A model generated the notes under the pieces. It ran no database searches. It worked only from the letters and a program-made list of their open reading frames with translations, and was not told where the DNA came from. This document shows positions 34,871-44,855 of a DNA stretch of 64,000 bases, piece after piece. A program made the position numbers and the translations under genes. Position 1 is the stretch's first letter. Every line of letters starts with the position of its first letter. Source of the stretch: Paracoccaceae bacterium (GTDB lineage: Bacteria > Pseudomonadota > Alphaproteobacteria > Rhodobacterales > Rhodobacteraceae); assembly GCA_020446815.1 (NCBI GenBank), contig JAGRDY010000015.1, forward strand, positions 55,167-119,166, given 5' to 3'.

Positions 34871-36214
34871 CTAAATCCGCGCCTTCAGCGCGCACAAAGC
34901 CTCTGCGGCGATTTCCACGGTCTGCGCGATGTCATCATCCGTGTGGGCGAATGACACAAACAGGTTCTCGAATGCGCCCGGATGAAAGAGTATTCCGCGA
35001 TCAAGCATTTCTTCCCACCAGATGCGGAAAAGGTCATGGCGCGCATGGCGGGCGGCATCGCGATAATTGCGGATCGGCGCATCGGCGAACCAAAGCTGCA
35101 TCACCGGACCGATAGCCGTGACATAGCCTGCAATGCCGCTATCGGCGACGGCCTTCGACAAGCCATCGGTCAGCACCTGGCAACGGGCCTGAAGAGCTTC
35201 GTAAATCCCCGGCGTGGCCAGTTGGTCAAGCGCCGCATTCGCCGCCGAAACGGCGATCCCGTTCGCACTGTAGGTGCCCGCCATCGACACGGTGCCATCT
35301 GCCACAAGCGACATGACCGATTTGCGCCCCCCCAGGGCCGCGACCGGAAATCCGCCACCCAGGCCTTTGGCAAAGGTGGACAGGTCAGGCTCAATTCCAT
35401 AGTGACCCTGCGCGCCGCCGAGCCCAAGCCGGAAGCCGGTGATGACCTCATCCATGATCAGAAGGATGCCGCTTTCCGATGTCAGTTCGCGCATGGCTTC
35501 CAGATAACCCGGCTCGGGCAGAATACAGCCCGTGTTGCACATGACGGCTTCGGTGATGACGGCGGCAATCTCATCGCCGTGCAACTCTATTGCGGCACGA
35601 AGGGCGCCGACATCGTTCCACGGCAGGATGATCAGCGTATCATCCAGACAGCTTGGCATCCCTGGCCCTTGCGGGATCGGTCGCGGTGCCTCGTCCGGCC
35701 CGGCCTCGTCGAGCGTCGGATGTTTGCTCCAATATACGCTGTCGGAAAAGCCGTGATACATACCTTCAAAGCGTATCACCTTCTTGCGGCCGGTAAAGGC
35801 CCGCGCAAGGCGCACTGCATAAAGCACCGCCTCGGTGCCGGTATTGCAAAGCCGCACCTGTTCGATCGCCGGCACGGCGGCGATGATCTTGTCGCCGAGC
35901 GCGGTTTCGTCGGCAATCGGCAATGCGAATACCGTTCCGCGTGTCTCGATGAAATCCACCACCGCCTTGGTGACTTTTTCAGGCCGATGCCCGAGGATCA
36001 TCGGGCCAAGGCCCAGAAGGTAATCGATATATTCGTTGCCATCGACGTCGAAAAGCCGCGAGCCCGTGCCGTGATCCACGAAAAGAGGATAGGGCTGCCA
36101 TCCCGACCATGTGGCGCGGGCCGTGCTGTTGACACCACCCGGAATAACTCCGCGCGCCCGTTCGAAGAGCCGTTTGCTTTGCGCCGATTTCGAGGGCGAT
36201 CTGTAGCTTGACAC
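34871..36214 (-). CDS. Glutamate-1-semialdehyde aminomutase-like class III PLP enzyme
   Basis: A 447-aa class III PLP enzyme of the HemL-like subgroup: RARGVIPGGVNSTAR at the N-terminus, DGNEYIDYLLGLGPMILGH, RLCNTGTEAV, FEGMYHGFSD, IMDEVITGFRLGLGGAQ and the lysine of STFAKGLGGGFPVAAL. Such paralogues, found in catabolic clusters, often transaminate amino sugars or other substrates rather than make heme. The start is GTG, with GGAGG six bases before. It begins its own transcript (promoter at 36249-36277) with the kinase and nagB downstream. Confidence 0.86.
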   Translation of the reverse strand: MSSYRSPSKSAQSKRLFERARGVIPGGVNSTARATWSGWQPYPLFVDHGTGSRLFDVDGNEYIDYLLGLGPMILGHRPEKVTKAVVDFIETRGTVFALPIADETALGDKIIAAVPAIEQVRLCNTGTEAVLYAVRLARAFTGRKKVIRFEGMYHGFSDSVYWSKHPTLDEAGPDEAPRPIPQGPGMPSCLDDTLIILPWNDVGALRAAIELHGDEIAAVITEAVMCNTGCILPEPGYLEAMRELTSESGILLIMDEVITGFRLGLGGAQGHYGIEPDLSTFAKGLGGGFPVAALGGRKSVMSLVADGTVSMAGTYSANGIAVSAANAALDQLATPGIYEALQARCQVLTDGLSKAVADSGIAGYVTAIGPVMQLWFADAPIRNYRDAARHARHDLFRIWWEEMLDRGILFHPGAFENLFVSFAHTDDDIAQTVEIAAEALCALKARI

Positions 36215-36248
36215 CGATATCCTCCAGCGGCGAAGAGCGTTTCATTAC

Positions 36249-36277
36249 TTATTATAATGAGTATATTCTTATGTCAA
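36249..36277 (-). promoter_or_regulatory. Promoter of the aminomutase-kinase-nagB operon
   Basis: On the minus strand a perfect TTGACA (36277-36272) and TAATAA (36254-36249) are separated by 17 bases, 35 bases before the GTG start. A TGAGTATA block lies between them and recurs in the divergent promoter at 41.17 kb, again beside ATGTCAAT. Confidence 0.65.
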
Positions 36278-36301
36278 TCGCCCTTGTTTTCCACACCCCG
36301 C

Positions 36302-37975
36302 TCAATCCGTGAAGGTCCGGGAATAGCGGGTCCCGTCGCGCTCGAGCGAAATCACCTTGCCTGCGATCCTTGGCCCCATCACCAGCCGTTCAGGCGCGAA
36401 AGGATCCTTGCCAATGCGAAAGTGGCCCGGACCGAGTTCCACCAGTTCCTCTTCCTCCACCGGCGCTTCGACACCGCCTGCGGCGATCAGCAAAAGACGC
36501 CCCGCGCGCAACACGATCCGAAAGTTGCTGAACCAGGGCGAATGAGACCGGAAATGGCCAGTGCAACCTTTCAGGTGGCTTGGAGGGCTGACCTCGGGCG
36601 AAGGTGATGTGCGAAATTCCAGCGGACCGTGGGTCCAGACCGGCTTGCCTTCGATGAAGTGAAAGCCGAGGTGATACCGCCCCAAGAAAGGATGATCGGT
36701 GGCATAGCGGTTCGACCAATCCTTGAACAGCCGCGCCGTCTGGCCACCGCTGGACAGCAGCACCGCGCCATCCGCATCCAGGCGGACGGTGATCGCGGGT
36801 CGGTCGCTTTCCTGACCGGCCGCCACGAAGCGGCCGATCATCGCAGGATCGAATGCCACCGGATCGTCGGCGACAAGCTTGAGAGAGATCGGCGGGACCG
36901 CCATATCTGCGTCGGTCAGTAGCGCATGTCCGATCCGCGCAATCACCTGCGCCGCCGGGCAGTCTCCGTTGGCATTTGTCAACACCGCTATGGCTATGTC
37001 CGCCTCGGGATCGGCAAGAACGAAACTGCCGTAACCGACCATTCCGCCACCATGCGTATAACAGGCGGACCTCCGGATCGTTTCTACGTTGATGCCCAGA
37101 CCATAACGGCTGCTTTCAACACCGGCCTGACCCAGAAACGCGACAATCGGTTCGCCTGCGGGCGCGAGTGCGCCGACGAGATCCTGAAACGACGTGCCAC
37201 TGATCACGCGGCGGCCTTCCAGATCGCCGGCGCCCAGCACCATACGCAAGAACCGCCCCATGTCCGGACCGGTTGCCGCGATGTTGCCATCGGCGGTATT
37301 CGTCTCGAACCAGGTGGCCGGGGCCATGGGATCGCCGGGAAGCCACGGGCGATCATCTGCGGCGGGCGCGTAACCCGTCGCGTAACGGGGCCGGTCGATG
37401 TTGCGTATATCCGGGGCGGTGGCCGTCATGCCCAGCGGATCGAGCAAGGCGTCCCGGCAGAATCCCGCCGCCGGCTTCCCTGCCGCCGAGGCAATGACCA
37501 GTCCCAGCAATATGTACCCGATATTCGAATAGTGAAACGCCGTGCCGGGCGCAAAACCCGTCGCCAGATCGCGCAGCCACCAGGCTTGGCCCAGTTCATC
37601 GGGCAAGGCATCGGTGCTGGCCGGAAGGCCGGACGAATGATTCAGCAGGTGGCGCAGGGTAAACGGGGGATGGTCGGACCGGACGCGAAACCAGGGCAGG
37701 TGCTTTTCGACGTTGTCGTCAAGGTCGAGTTTCCCCTGTTCGGCAAGCAAAAGCACCATCAGCCCCACAAAGATCTTGCTGATAGAACCTATCTGAAACA
37801 GATGATCCCGAGTAACGGCCTTGCGCGCATCGAGATCGGCAAACCCGAACGGCAGTTCGAATAGCGTGCCATCGCGTGTGACGGCGACGACGATTCCACC
37901 GGGAACCGGCCAGTGATGCGTGAATTCTTCGGCAATGGCGGCCAGTTTCCCGGCAACAATTTCAGGTGTCATCAT
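36302..37975 (-). CDS. Serine hydrolase of the beta-lactamase/penicillin-binding-protein family
   Basis: A 557-aa class C beta-lactamase-like hydrolase (D-aminopeptidase, esterase or amide hydrolase). The nucleophile motif SxxK is in QIGSISKIF (about residue 66), YSN is in HYSNIGYILLG, and an HGGGMVGYGS segment takes the KTG position. A C-terminal beta-barrel-like extension of roughly 200 residues follows the catalytic domain, as in D-amino-acid amidase/esterase relatives. No signal peptide is visible, so it seems cytoplasmic and thus not a resistance enzyme. It overlaps pepA by 14 bases. It could remove D-amino acyl or lactam groups from an imported compound. Confidence 0.85.
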   Translation of the reverse strand: MMTPEIVAGKLAAIAEEFTHHWPVPGGIVVAVTRDGTLFELPFGFADLDARKAVTRDHLFQIGSISKIFVGLMVLLLAEQGKLDLDDNVEKHLPWFRVRSDHPPFTLRHLLNHSSGLPASTDALPDELGQAWWLRDLATGFAPGTAFHYSNIGYILLGLVIASAAGKPAAGFCRDALLDPLGMTATAPDIRNIDRPRYATGYAPAADDRPWLPGDPMAPATWFETNTADGNIAATGPDMGRFLRMVLGAGDLEGRRVISGTSFQDLVGALAPAGEPIVAFLGQAGVESSRYGLGINVETIRRSACYTHGGGMVGYGSFVLADPEADIAIAVLTNANGDCPAAQVIARIGHALLTDADMAVPPISLKLVADDPVAFDPAMIGRFVAAGQESDRPAITVRLDADGAVLLSSGGQTARLFKDWSNRYATDHPFLGRYHLGFHFIEGKPVWTHGPLEFRTSPSPEVSPPSHLKGCTGHFRSHSPWFSNFRIVLRAGRLLLIAAGGVEAPVEEEELVELGPGHFRIGKDPFAPERLVMGPRIAGKVISLERDGTRYSRTFTD

Positions 37976-39446
37976 GCTTGGTCTGCCCTTGATCAAGCAT
38001 CAACTGCAAGAGCGTCAGCATCGGTGATGCGGTCGCTCCCTTCGGCCAAGGTGCGAATTCCTGTTCGAGATAGGCGCTTGATCCGATGTCCATATGTGCC
38101 CAATCTGCCGCGCCGGCAAATCGGCGCAGATAGGTTGCCGCCAGCTGGCCGCTGTCGGGAACGTCGAGCGGCGCGTTGGCGATATCGGCAACTGTCGAGG
38201 CGATCAGCCGGTCATATTCGTCGCGCAAGGGAAGACGCCAGCCGGGCTGCCCGGCCGCTTCTCCGGCTGCGACAAGCCTGTCCGCCAGGCCGGCGGATGT
38301 CGCCCAGCATCCCCAAAGCAAAGGCCCGACCCCGCCACCATCACTCAATGTTCCGACGTCGATAATCGCGGCGACACCGCCCTTTGCCAGATAGGCCACG
38401 GCATCCGCCAGAACCAGACGCCCCTCGCAGTCGGTATCCGTCACTTCGGTTCGCAGGCCGTCGGGATGTGACACGACATCACCGGGCCGAAGCGCGCCCC
38501 CGCCGGGCATGTTTTCGGCAAGTGGAAGTATTGCGGTGACGTCCGGGTCAAGCCCCAGTTCGGCCGCCGCGAACACGGCGCCGGCAACTGCGGCCGCGGC
38601 GGCCATATCCGATTTCATCCACGCAATTTCGGCCGGATCGCGTTTAAGGTTGAGCCCGCCGGAATCGAAGGTAATCCCCTTGCCGGCCAACCCCAGCCGC
38701 GCCGATGCCCTGCCCGGGTTGAGCGCGACGACCACGGGGGCGTTCACACTGCCCGCCCCGACGGCCAAAGTCGCTCCAAAGCCCCGACGCATAAGATCTT
38801 CGCCCGACCAGACATCGACATCGACGGCCAGTTCGCGGGCGCGACCGGCAATGATCGTCGCCAGCCTGGCGGGCGTCAGCTCATTCGCCGGTGTTTCCAC
38901 CAGCCTGCGCACCCAGTTGGCATTCCGGGAAGTGGCAAGCCCGATCTCATATTCCCGCCGGCTTGCCTTCTGGCCGGCTGTTTCGCCGACCACCAGCGTC
39001 ACACTGTCGTCGGGCCCTTCTGCATAACCGTAGCGGCCAAGCATCCACCCTTCCACAGCGGCCCGGACCGACCCTTCGGGCCGTGCAGTTTCCGCGCCGA
39101 GGACGACCGCGCAATCGCGCCAGCCCGCCATTGCCCGGGCTGCCGAAAAAAGGGCATCGCGAACGATCGAGAAGCTGACCGCAGCCTTTTCACCAAGCCC
39201 CACCGCACAAAACACCGGCCCGACGCCGGGGGTCGCCATCGCCAGAGAAACCTGTCCGACGCGACCGTCAAACTGGTGGTCCTTGCGCAACAGATCAGCC
39301 AATCCGGGCGCGAAACCGGCCCCCCCGATGGGCGGGGCCACCGCCAGAACCGGGCCATCGGGCCCGGTGACCGCAGGCAGGACCACCAGGTCCGAACGCA
39401 GCGCATCGGCCCAGTCACTGCCAAACCGGGCCTTGAGTTCCGTCAT
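37962..39446 (-). CDS. pepA: Leucyl aminopeptidase (M17 family)
   Basis: A 494-aa cytosolic M17 aminopeptidase that cleaves N-terminal residues with two metal ions. Key motifs are GKGITFDSGGLNLK and TDTDCEGRLVLADA (family NTDAEGRLVLAD; Ala is Cys here), with ETPANELTP at the domain junction. Metal-binding Asp and Glu residues look intact. The start overlaps the binding-protein stop (ATGA). Together with the serine hydrolase it would break down peptides brought in by the adjacent transporter. Confidence 0.92.
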   Translation of the reverse strand: MTELKARFGSDWADALRSDLVVLPAVTGPDGPVLAVAPPIGGAGFAPGLADLLRKDHQFDGRVGQVSLAMATPGVGPVFCAVGLGEKAAVSFSIVRDALFSAARAMAGWRDCAVVLGAETARPEGSVRAAVEGWMLGRYGYAEGPDDSVTLVVGETAGQKASRREYEIGLATSRNANWVRRLVETPANELTPARLATIIAGRARELAVDVDVWSGEDLMRRGFGATLAVGAGSVNAPVVVALNPGRASARLGLAGKGITFDSGGLNLKRDPAEIAWMKSDMAAAAAVAGAVFAAAELGLDPDVTAILPLAENMPGGGALRPGDVVSHPDGLRTEVTDTDCEGRLVLADAVAYLAKGGVAAIIDVGTLSDGGGVGPLLWGCWATSAGLADRLVAAGEAAGQPGWRLPLRDEYDRLIASTVADIANAPLDVPDSGQLAATYLRRFAGAADWAHMDIGSSAYLEQEFAPWPKGATASPMLTLLQLMLDQGQTKHDDT

Positions 39447-41107
39447 TCTACCCGATGCACATTCATGAGAGTTTCCGTTGACAGATTGTTGACCGACCCG
39501 ACCAGCGGCGAAAGCACGAAACCGTCCCATTTCGGGCTATGGGCCTCGATCACATTAGGATAGTTCAGCACGATATAGGGCCGGTCGTCGTAGATCAATT
39601 TCTGCATCTTGTTGATTTCGGCCCTTCGCTCTTTCGGGTCGAGCAACGTCCCCTGCTTTTGGTACATCGCGTCATACTTCGGATTGCAGTATCCGCTGTC
39701 GCTGTTGCCCCCCCATGCCGCGCAGGTCATGACACTGAGAACGAAGTCGGGCTCGGCGGGCGGCACCCAGTTCCACATCGCCAGGTTGTAGTCGAGATAT
39801 TTGTCGTCCGGCGCGACAATCGCATCCCACGCGGCATCCGGGTCCATCTTGCGCTGCGTGATCTCGATGCCGATCTTCTTGAAGCCGGCCTGAATGATCT
39901 GGAACGCACGATCCCCTGTACCGTTTTCTTCGGTCGGAAAGATCACCTCATACGCCATTCTTTGCCCGCTGCCGGCGATCCTGATCCCGTCCTCGCCCTT
40001 CTTGAACCCCTTCTTGTCCAGAATCGCGTTGGCCTTGGCGATATCGAACTCCAGCGGCTTGAGGGCATCGTCGTGAAAACCGGTGGCCGGGGCAACGATC
40101 GTCGATCCCGGCTGCGAAAAGCCAAGCCAGACAATCTTGTCGATCGTTTTCCTGTCGATCGCGTATTCAAGTGCCTCGCGCACCTCTGGGTCAAGCAGCT
40201 CCTTGGCGCTCACCTTTTCTGGGTTTGTGTTGATTATCAATGTCTTAAGACCAACACCAGGGCCACTCAGAACCGTCATGCCCGCCGCCTTCAGCGTGGC
40301 GACGGAAGTCGGGGGCGTCTGTTCGCCGATCATGTCAAGCTTGTCATTTACCAATGCGGTGATCATTGCATCGTCATTGGCAAAGAACTGCAACCCGAAC
40401 CCGTCGATGACGGGTTTTTTCTCGCCCCACCAATTGGGGTTGCGGCCAAACAGGGCGATCTGGTCGACCTGATAACTGGTCAACATGAAGGGCCCGCCGG
40501 AAACGATCGGCGCGTCGTTGGCAAAGCTGGTGATATTTTCCCCCTCCCCGGTGGCGAGAGGCGCCCAGATGTGTTCTGGCAGGATCGGCAGCGCCTGCAA
40601 TTGGGTCAACACGTTGGCGACCGGCGATTCATAAGTGATCACCAACGTGTTGTCGTCGCTGGTGGTGGCATCAGTCATATGCGCGACCCAACCCGCCAGA
40701 ATACCGGTAGGCCCGGACTGGAATTCACGGATCATGTTGAAGGTAAAGGCTGCATCCCTGGCCGTCAAAGGCTCGCCGTCCGACCATTTGGCCCCCGGCC
40801 GGGTGTGGAAAGTCCAGGTTTTCTTGTCGCCGGACAGCTCCCATGAGCTGGCGAAAGAGGGAACGATTTCCAGTTTTGAGTCATATTCGGTCAGGTGGGG
40901 ATAGACATATTGATAAAGTACGGAGCTATAATCAGAATCGGAAACAAACGGGTTGAGGGAGTCAATGGGCTGTGTCGAGCCTATGCGCAGTATCTCGCTG
41001 GCGGCGGCGCGTGGCGCGATTGCGAACTGACTTGCGGCAACTGTGAAAATCGCAATGGCACCAGCTGCGGCAATGCTGGTCCAACGTGCTCTGTGAAAGG
41101 TTGTCAT
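39443..41107 (-). CDS. Peptide/nickel-type ABC transporter substrate-binding protein (DppA/OppA family)
   Basis: A 554-aa SBP_bac_5 family lipo- or periplasmic binding protein. Signal peptide at the N-terminus (AAGAIAIFTVAASQF, then APRAAAS), LRIGSTQPIDSLNPF, WTFHTRPGAKWSDGEPLTARD (the diagnostic family motif), and EALEYAIDRKTIDK. There is no lipobox cysteine, so it should be soluble periplasmic protein. AAGGGAGAAGTCG precedes the ATG. It is divergent from the matching permeases and ATPase at 41.2-44.8 kb. The ligand may be a peptide or an amino-sugar conjugate, judged from its neighbours. Confidence 0.93.
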   Translation of the reverse strand: MTTFHRARWTSIAAAGAIAIFTVAASQFAIAPRAAASEILRIGSTQPIDSLNPFVSDSDYSSVLYQYVYPHLTEYDSKLEIVPSFASSWELSGDKKTWTFHTRPGAKWSDGEPLTARDAAFTFNMIREFQSGPTGILAGWVAHMTDATTSDDNTLVITYESPVANVLTQLQALPILPEHIWAPLATGEGENITSFANDAPIVSGGPFMLTSYQVDQIALFGRNPNWWGEKKPVIDGFGLQFFANDDAMITALVNDKLDMIGEQTPPTSVATLKAAGMTVLSGPGVGLKTLIINTNPEKVSAKELLDPEVREALEYAIDRKTIDKIVWLGFSQPGSTIVAPATGFHDDALKPLEFDIAKANAILDKKGFKKGEDGIRIAGSGQRMAYEVIFPTEENGTGDRAFQIIQAGFKKIGIEITQRKMDPDAAWDAIVAPDDKYLDYNLAMWNWVPPAEPDFVLSVMTCAAWGGNSDSGYCNPKYDAMYQKQGTLLDPKERRAEINKMQKLIYDDRPYIVLNYPNVIEAHSPKWDGFVLSPLVGSVNNLSTETLMNVHRVE

Positions 41108-41145
41108 CGACTTCTCCCTTGCAGGTTATGCTCCTCTATCGGGGC

Positions 41146-41193
41146 TTGCGTCTTAATCAATCTACTGAGTATAATGTGTTGATGTCAATACTC
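41146..41193. promoter_or_regulatory. Overlapping divergent promoters with a GAGTAT-N15-ATACTC dyad
   Basis: Plus strand: TTGCGT (41146-41151), 18 bases, TATAAT (41170-41175), serving the permeases. Minus strand: TTGACA (41188-41183), 18 bases, TAGATT (41164-41159), serving the binding protein. The perfect 6-bp dyad GAGTAT/ATACTC (41167-41193) covers both, so one regulator could control both directions. Confidence 0.6.
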
Positions 41194-41206
41194 GGGAAAC
41201 GGTAAA

Positions 41207-42169
41207 ATGCGATCTGCGCCCTATGTATGGAAACGGGTCGGCTTCGCATTGCTCACGGTCTATGTATCGCTGACTTTCAACTTTCTGCTGTTCCGGGTTC
41301 TTCCCGGAAGCCCGGTGAGCCGGATTTCGCGCGTCCCCAATGCGTCCAGCGAACTGAAGGATGCGCTGATCGCACAATTTGGACTGGATAAATCGCTGGG
41401 CGAGCAATACCTGCTCTATCTGCAACAAACCCTGCATGGCAATCTGGGCATATCCTACGCCAACCGGCAGCCGGTGATCGACAATCTTGTCGTGGCATTT
41501 TCCAACACCATACCCATGGTGATGACGGGAACGGTTTTGGCGCTTGTCATCGGCATCGTTCTGGGCGTCGCTTCCGCGGTGCGCCGGGGCGGATATATCG
41601 ATCACCTGGGCACCAATATCGCGGTATTGTTTTATGCCTTTCCGACGCAGTTCCTGGGCATGATGATCCTCATCTTCTTCGCCGGCACACTGCCATCGGC
41701 GGGGATGAGCGACCCGTTCGCAATTGGCGGCAGCGGATGGGAAAACCTGGTCGACAGGATAAGGCACATGATCCTTCCCGTCTTGACGCTGGTCCTGACA
41801 CTTTTCGCCGAAAACGTCTTGATCGTGCGTTCGGCCATGCTTGAAACACTGGGCGAAGATTACATCCTGACGGCGCGCGCCAAGGGCGTTTCCCGCCGAA
41901 GACTGATCCGCGCCCATGCCCTGCCCAACGCCCTGCTGCCCATCGTTACCCTTGTCGCCATGTCGCTTGGCACGATCGTGACCGGCGCCATCCTGATCGA
42001 GGTGATCTTTTCATGGCCCGGCATCGGGCGCACCCTGTACATGGCGGTGCTGAAACGTGACTATCCGATGCTTCAGGGCGGCTTTCTGGCAATCACCATC
42101 GTCGTCATCGCGTTTAATCTCGTCGCCGATCTCATCTATTTCAAACTCGACCCGCGGATCACCTCATGA
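41207..42169 (+). CDS. Peptide-type ABC transporter permease (DppB family)
   Basis: Inner-membrane permease, 320 aa, with about six spans. N-terminal KRVGFALLTVYVSLTFNFLL then RVLPGSPV are typical of DppB; the EAA loop appears as LGEDYILTARAKGVSRRRL, followed by HALPNALLPIVT. The gene is divergent from its binding protein and overlaps the next permease by ATGA. Its role is to form half of the transmembrane channel for a peptide-like solute. Confidence 0.93.
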   Translation: MRSAPYVWKRVGFALLTVYVSLTFNFLLFRVLPGSPVSRISRVPNASSELKDALIAQFGLDKSLGEQYLLYLQQTLHGNLGISYANRQPVIDNLVVAFSNTIPMVMTGTVLALVIGIVLGVASAVRRGGYIDHLGTNIAVLFYAFPTQFLGMMILIFFAGTLPSAGMSDPFAIGGSGWENLVDRIRHMILPVLTLVLTLFAENVLIVRSAMLETLGEDYILTARAKGVSRRRLIRAHALPNALLPIVTLVAMSLGTIVTGAILIEVIFSWPGIGRTLYMAVLKRDYPMLQGGFLAITIVVIAFNLVADLIYFKLDPRITS

Positions 42170-43116
42170 CGGATGAACGGCCACAAACCGCATACGCAGA
42201 ACCAATTGCCAACGTCGGTGTTTCGGCGGTACTGAGGCAGGCGATCCGGCATCGTTCGGCGCTGATCGGCGCGGCCATTGTTGCCTTCTTTGTTCTTCTG
42301 GCACTCATCTCGCCGTTGATCGAACCCTATCCCACCCGCGAAACGACATGCGCCGTCTTTGAGCCACCGTCCCCGCAACACTGGCTTGGTTGCGACGATG
42401 GCGGGGTCGATGTGCTCAGCCTGGTTCTACGCGGCGGGCGCATTTCGATGATTGTCGGCGCTGTCGCGACGATGATCGCGATCGGCATTGGCGCAACCGT
42501 CGGGGTGCTGTCCGGCTACTTCGGCGGGTGGCTCGATATCGTCTTGATGCGCATCACCGATTACTTTCTCGTGGTTCCGCAAATCGTCCTGATGATCGTC
42601 ATCGCGGCGGTCTGGGGGCCCAGCCTGTCGCATGTCATCGTGGTGATCGGCATTCTGATGTGGACCAGCACGGCAAGACTGGTGCGCTCTCAGGTCAAGA
42701 GCCTGCGCGAACGTATCTTCATCAAACGCGCCGAATCTTTGGGGGCATCGCATTTCCGTATCATCCTGCACCATATCCTGCCGCAGGTCGGCCCCTTGCT
42801 GGTGGCCAATACCGTTCTGGCAATCACGGTTGCCATCTTCAACGAAACGGCGCTGGCGTTCCTCGGCTTGTCGGATCCGACGGCCATCACCTGGGGTACC
42901 ATCATGGAACACGCCTTTGACCGTGCCGCGGTCAGCAGTGGCGCCTGGTGGGCCATTGTCCCGGCGGGCGTCTCGGTAGCAATTCTGGTAATGGGGTTTT
43001 ACATGCTCGGCAAGTCGATCGAAGATGCGCTCAATCCGCGGCTCGAAGTGTCTTATCTGTCGATCCACGGCTGGAAGATGCGCCCGCTGGCCGGTCGGGG
43101 GCCGGACGCGACATGA
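42166..43116 (+). CDS. Peptide-type ABC transporter permease (DppC family)
   Basis: Second permease of the importer, 316 aa. RHRSALIGAAIVAFFVLLAL is the first span, GCDDGGVDVLSLVLRGGRIS the typical extracellular loop, and AESLGASHFRIILHHILPQ the EAA loop that docks the ATPase. Family DppC loops normally read GTDxxGRDVLSR; the Cys-Asp-Asp-Gly-Gly-Val variant is unusual but does not affect assignment. It overlaps both neighbours by four bases. Confidence 0.93.
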   Translation: MTDERPQTAYAEPIANVGVSAVLRQAIRHRSALIGAAIVAFFVLLALISPLIEPYPTRETTCAVFEPPSPQHWLGCDDGGVDVLSLVLRGGRISMIVGAVATMIAIGIGATVGVLSGYFGGWLDIVLMRITDYFLVVPQIVLMIVIAAVWGPSLSHVIVVIGILMWTSTARLVRSQVKSLRERIFIKRAESLGASHFRIILHHILPQVGPLLVANTVLAITVAIFNETALAFLGLSDPTAITWGTIMEHAFDRAAVSSGAWWAIVPAGVSVAILVMGFYMLGKSIEDALNPRLEVSYLSIHGWKMRPLAGRGPDAT

Positions 43117-44813
43117 CGGCGCCTGCCAACCCAGAGCGGGTCCTGGCGATAAACGATCTGAATGTCTGGTTCAACACCGGCAGGGGCGCGGCCCAAACCA
43201 CATCGCATGTGGTCAGGGGGGTGACACTGAACCTGGCGCCGGGCGACCGGTTGGGCCTTGTGGGTGAATCAGGTTCAGGCAAGACCACAACGATCTTGGC
43301 CGCCATGGGCCTTTTGCCATCCTCGGCAGAGGTCGCGGGTCAGATCCTACTGAATGATCGGGACATTCTGCGCGGCGGCGAGCAAACCGTGGCACCGCAT
43401 CGCTGGAAAGACATTTCCATGGTCTTTCAGGGCGCGATGAGCGCCCTCAATCCTGTCAGAACGATCGGCTGGCAGATTGCCGAAGCGATGCAAATTCACG
43501 GTATCGCGAAAGGGGAAGATGCCAGGCATCGGGTCGCGGGATTGCTGGATCTGGTGGGAATCAGGCAGACAGGCGCCAGCCAATACCCGCATCAGATGTC
43601 CGGCGGCATGCGACAGCGGGCAATGATCGCCATGGCGCTGGCCTGCGAACCCAGGGTCCTTCTGGCGGATGAACCGACCACCGCGCTCGATGTCATCGTT
43701 CAAAGGCAGATTTTGCAGTTATTGGTCGATCTCAGCGAAAGGCTCAATCTGGCCCTGATCCTGGTAACCCACGATCTGGGCGTTGTTGCGCAAACCTGCC
43801 AGCACGGGGCGGTCATGCTCGATGGCGAGGTGGTCGAGCAGGGGCCGGTCAGCGACCTTTACCGTCAGCCCCGGCATCCCTATACCCGCAGGCTGTTCGA
43901 GGCGGCCCCCGACATCCGGGCCGCGGCGACCCGGCCGCGCGCTGCGGCCGACACGGATCCACGGCAGCTCAAGGCCGATAGGCTGCTATCCGTCAACGGC
44001 CTGACTGTTTCCTATCTTCGCAGCCGCACCTTCAAGGATTATTTCCGCGGGCGGCACCAGGACGCGTTGATCGCGGTCAACGATTTTTCACTGACCGTCG
44101 CGCGCGGCGAAATGGTCGCGCTTGTCGGCGGGTCGGGCAGCGGCAAGACCACAGCACTTCAGGCGATCCTCGGGATGGTGCGCCCTGTGAGAGGTTCAAT
44201 TCTGCTGAATGGCCGCGATGTGTCCACACTTGGCCACCGGCAATGGCGCCCGTTACGGCGCCAGGTCCAGATGATCTATCAAGATCCCTATGAAGCACTG
44301 GATCTTCGTTTCAGAGTGCGCTCGACCCTTGAAGAGCCACTCTGGGCGCATGGCATCCGCACATCGGCAAAAGAACGTGAAGCCCTTGTCGCAGAAGCGC
44401 TGGATCGGGTCGAACTTTCGCCGGCCGATCAGTATCTGAACCGATTTCCGCATGAGTTGTCGGGGGGGCAGCGGCAGCGCGTTGCCATCGCCGCCAGCCT
44501 CGTGCTCAGGCCGCACCTGCTGCTGGCGGATGAACCCGTCTCGATGCTGGACGTATCGGTGCGAAACGGTGTCTTGCAGCTATTGGACCGTCTGCGAAGC
44601 GGCTCGGAAATGGGCATTCTGATGGTCACCCATGATCTTTCGACCGCGGCAGCCTATGCCGACAGGATCGTGGTGATGAACAAGGGGCGCATCGTCGAAC
44701 AGGGCGGCATCGCCGAAGTGGTGACCAGACCAAGAGATGCCTATACGAAAGCGCTGCTGGCCAGCATCCCGGACCCCGATCCGGAAGCCGGGAAAGGCGA
44801 CCCGGCGGGTTGA
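43113..44813 (+). CDS. Fused double ATPase of a peptide-type ABC transporter (DppD-DppF fusion)
   Basis: One 566-aa chain with two complete nucleotide-binding domains, replacing the usual DppD and DppF. Domain 1 (about residues 8-265): Walker [10 protein letters not shown], signature MSGGMRQR, Walker [12 protein letters not shown]. Domain 2 (about 290-555): [28 protein letters not shown]. It energises import through the two permeases. The start at 43113 overlaps the DppC stop, and upstream extension has no homology. The end converges on the LysR gene at 44856. Confidence 0.94.
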   Translation: MTAPANPERVLAINDLNVWFNTGRGAAQTTSHVVRGVTLNLAPGDRLGLVGESGSGKTTTILAAMGLLPSSAEVAGQILLNDRDILRGGEQTVAPHRWKDISMVFQGAMSALNPVRTIGWQIAEAMQIHGIAKGEDARHRVAGLLDLVGIRQTGASQYPHQMSGGMRQRAMIAMALACEPRVLLADEPTTALDVIVQRQILQLLVDLSERLNLALILVTHDLGVVAQTCQHGAVMLDGEVVEQGPVSDLYRQPRHPYTRRLFEAAPDIRAAATRPRAAADTDPRQLKADRLLSVNGLTVSYLRSRTFKDYFRGRHQDALIAVNDFSLTVARGEMVALVGGSGSGKTTALQAILGMVRPVRGSILLNGRDVSTLGHRQWRPLRRQVQMIYQDPYEALDLRFRVRSTLEEPLWAHGIRTSAKEREALVAEALDRVELSPADQYLNRFPHELSGGQRQRVAIAASLVLRPHLLLADEPVSMLDVSVRNGVLQLLDRLRSGSEMGILMVTHDLSTAAAYADRIVVMNKGRIVEQGGIAEVVTRPRDAYTKALLASIPDPDPEAGKGDPAG

Positions 44814-44855
44814 AGGCGCGCCCCAGCGCATCTTGCGGCTTTCTTCGCCCGTAGC

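Noticed and set aside
34871-36214. Calling the PLP enzyme a heme-biosynthetic hemL.
   Set aside because: It is embedded with a kinase, nagB-like gene and peptide uptake genes; HemL-like paralogues with other substrates are common.
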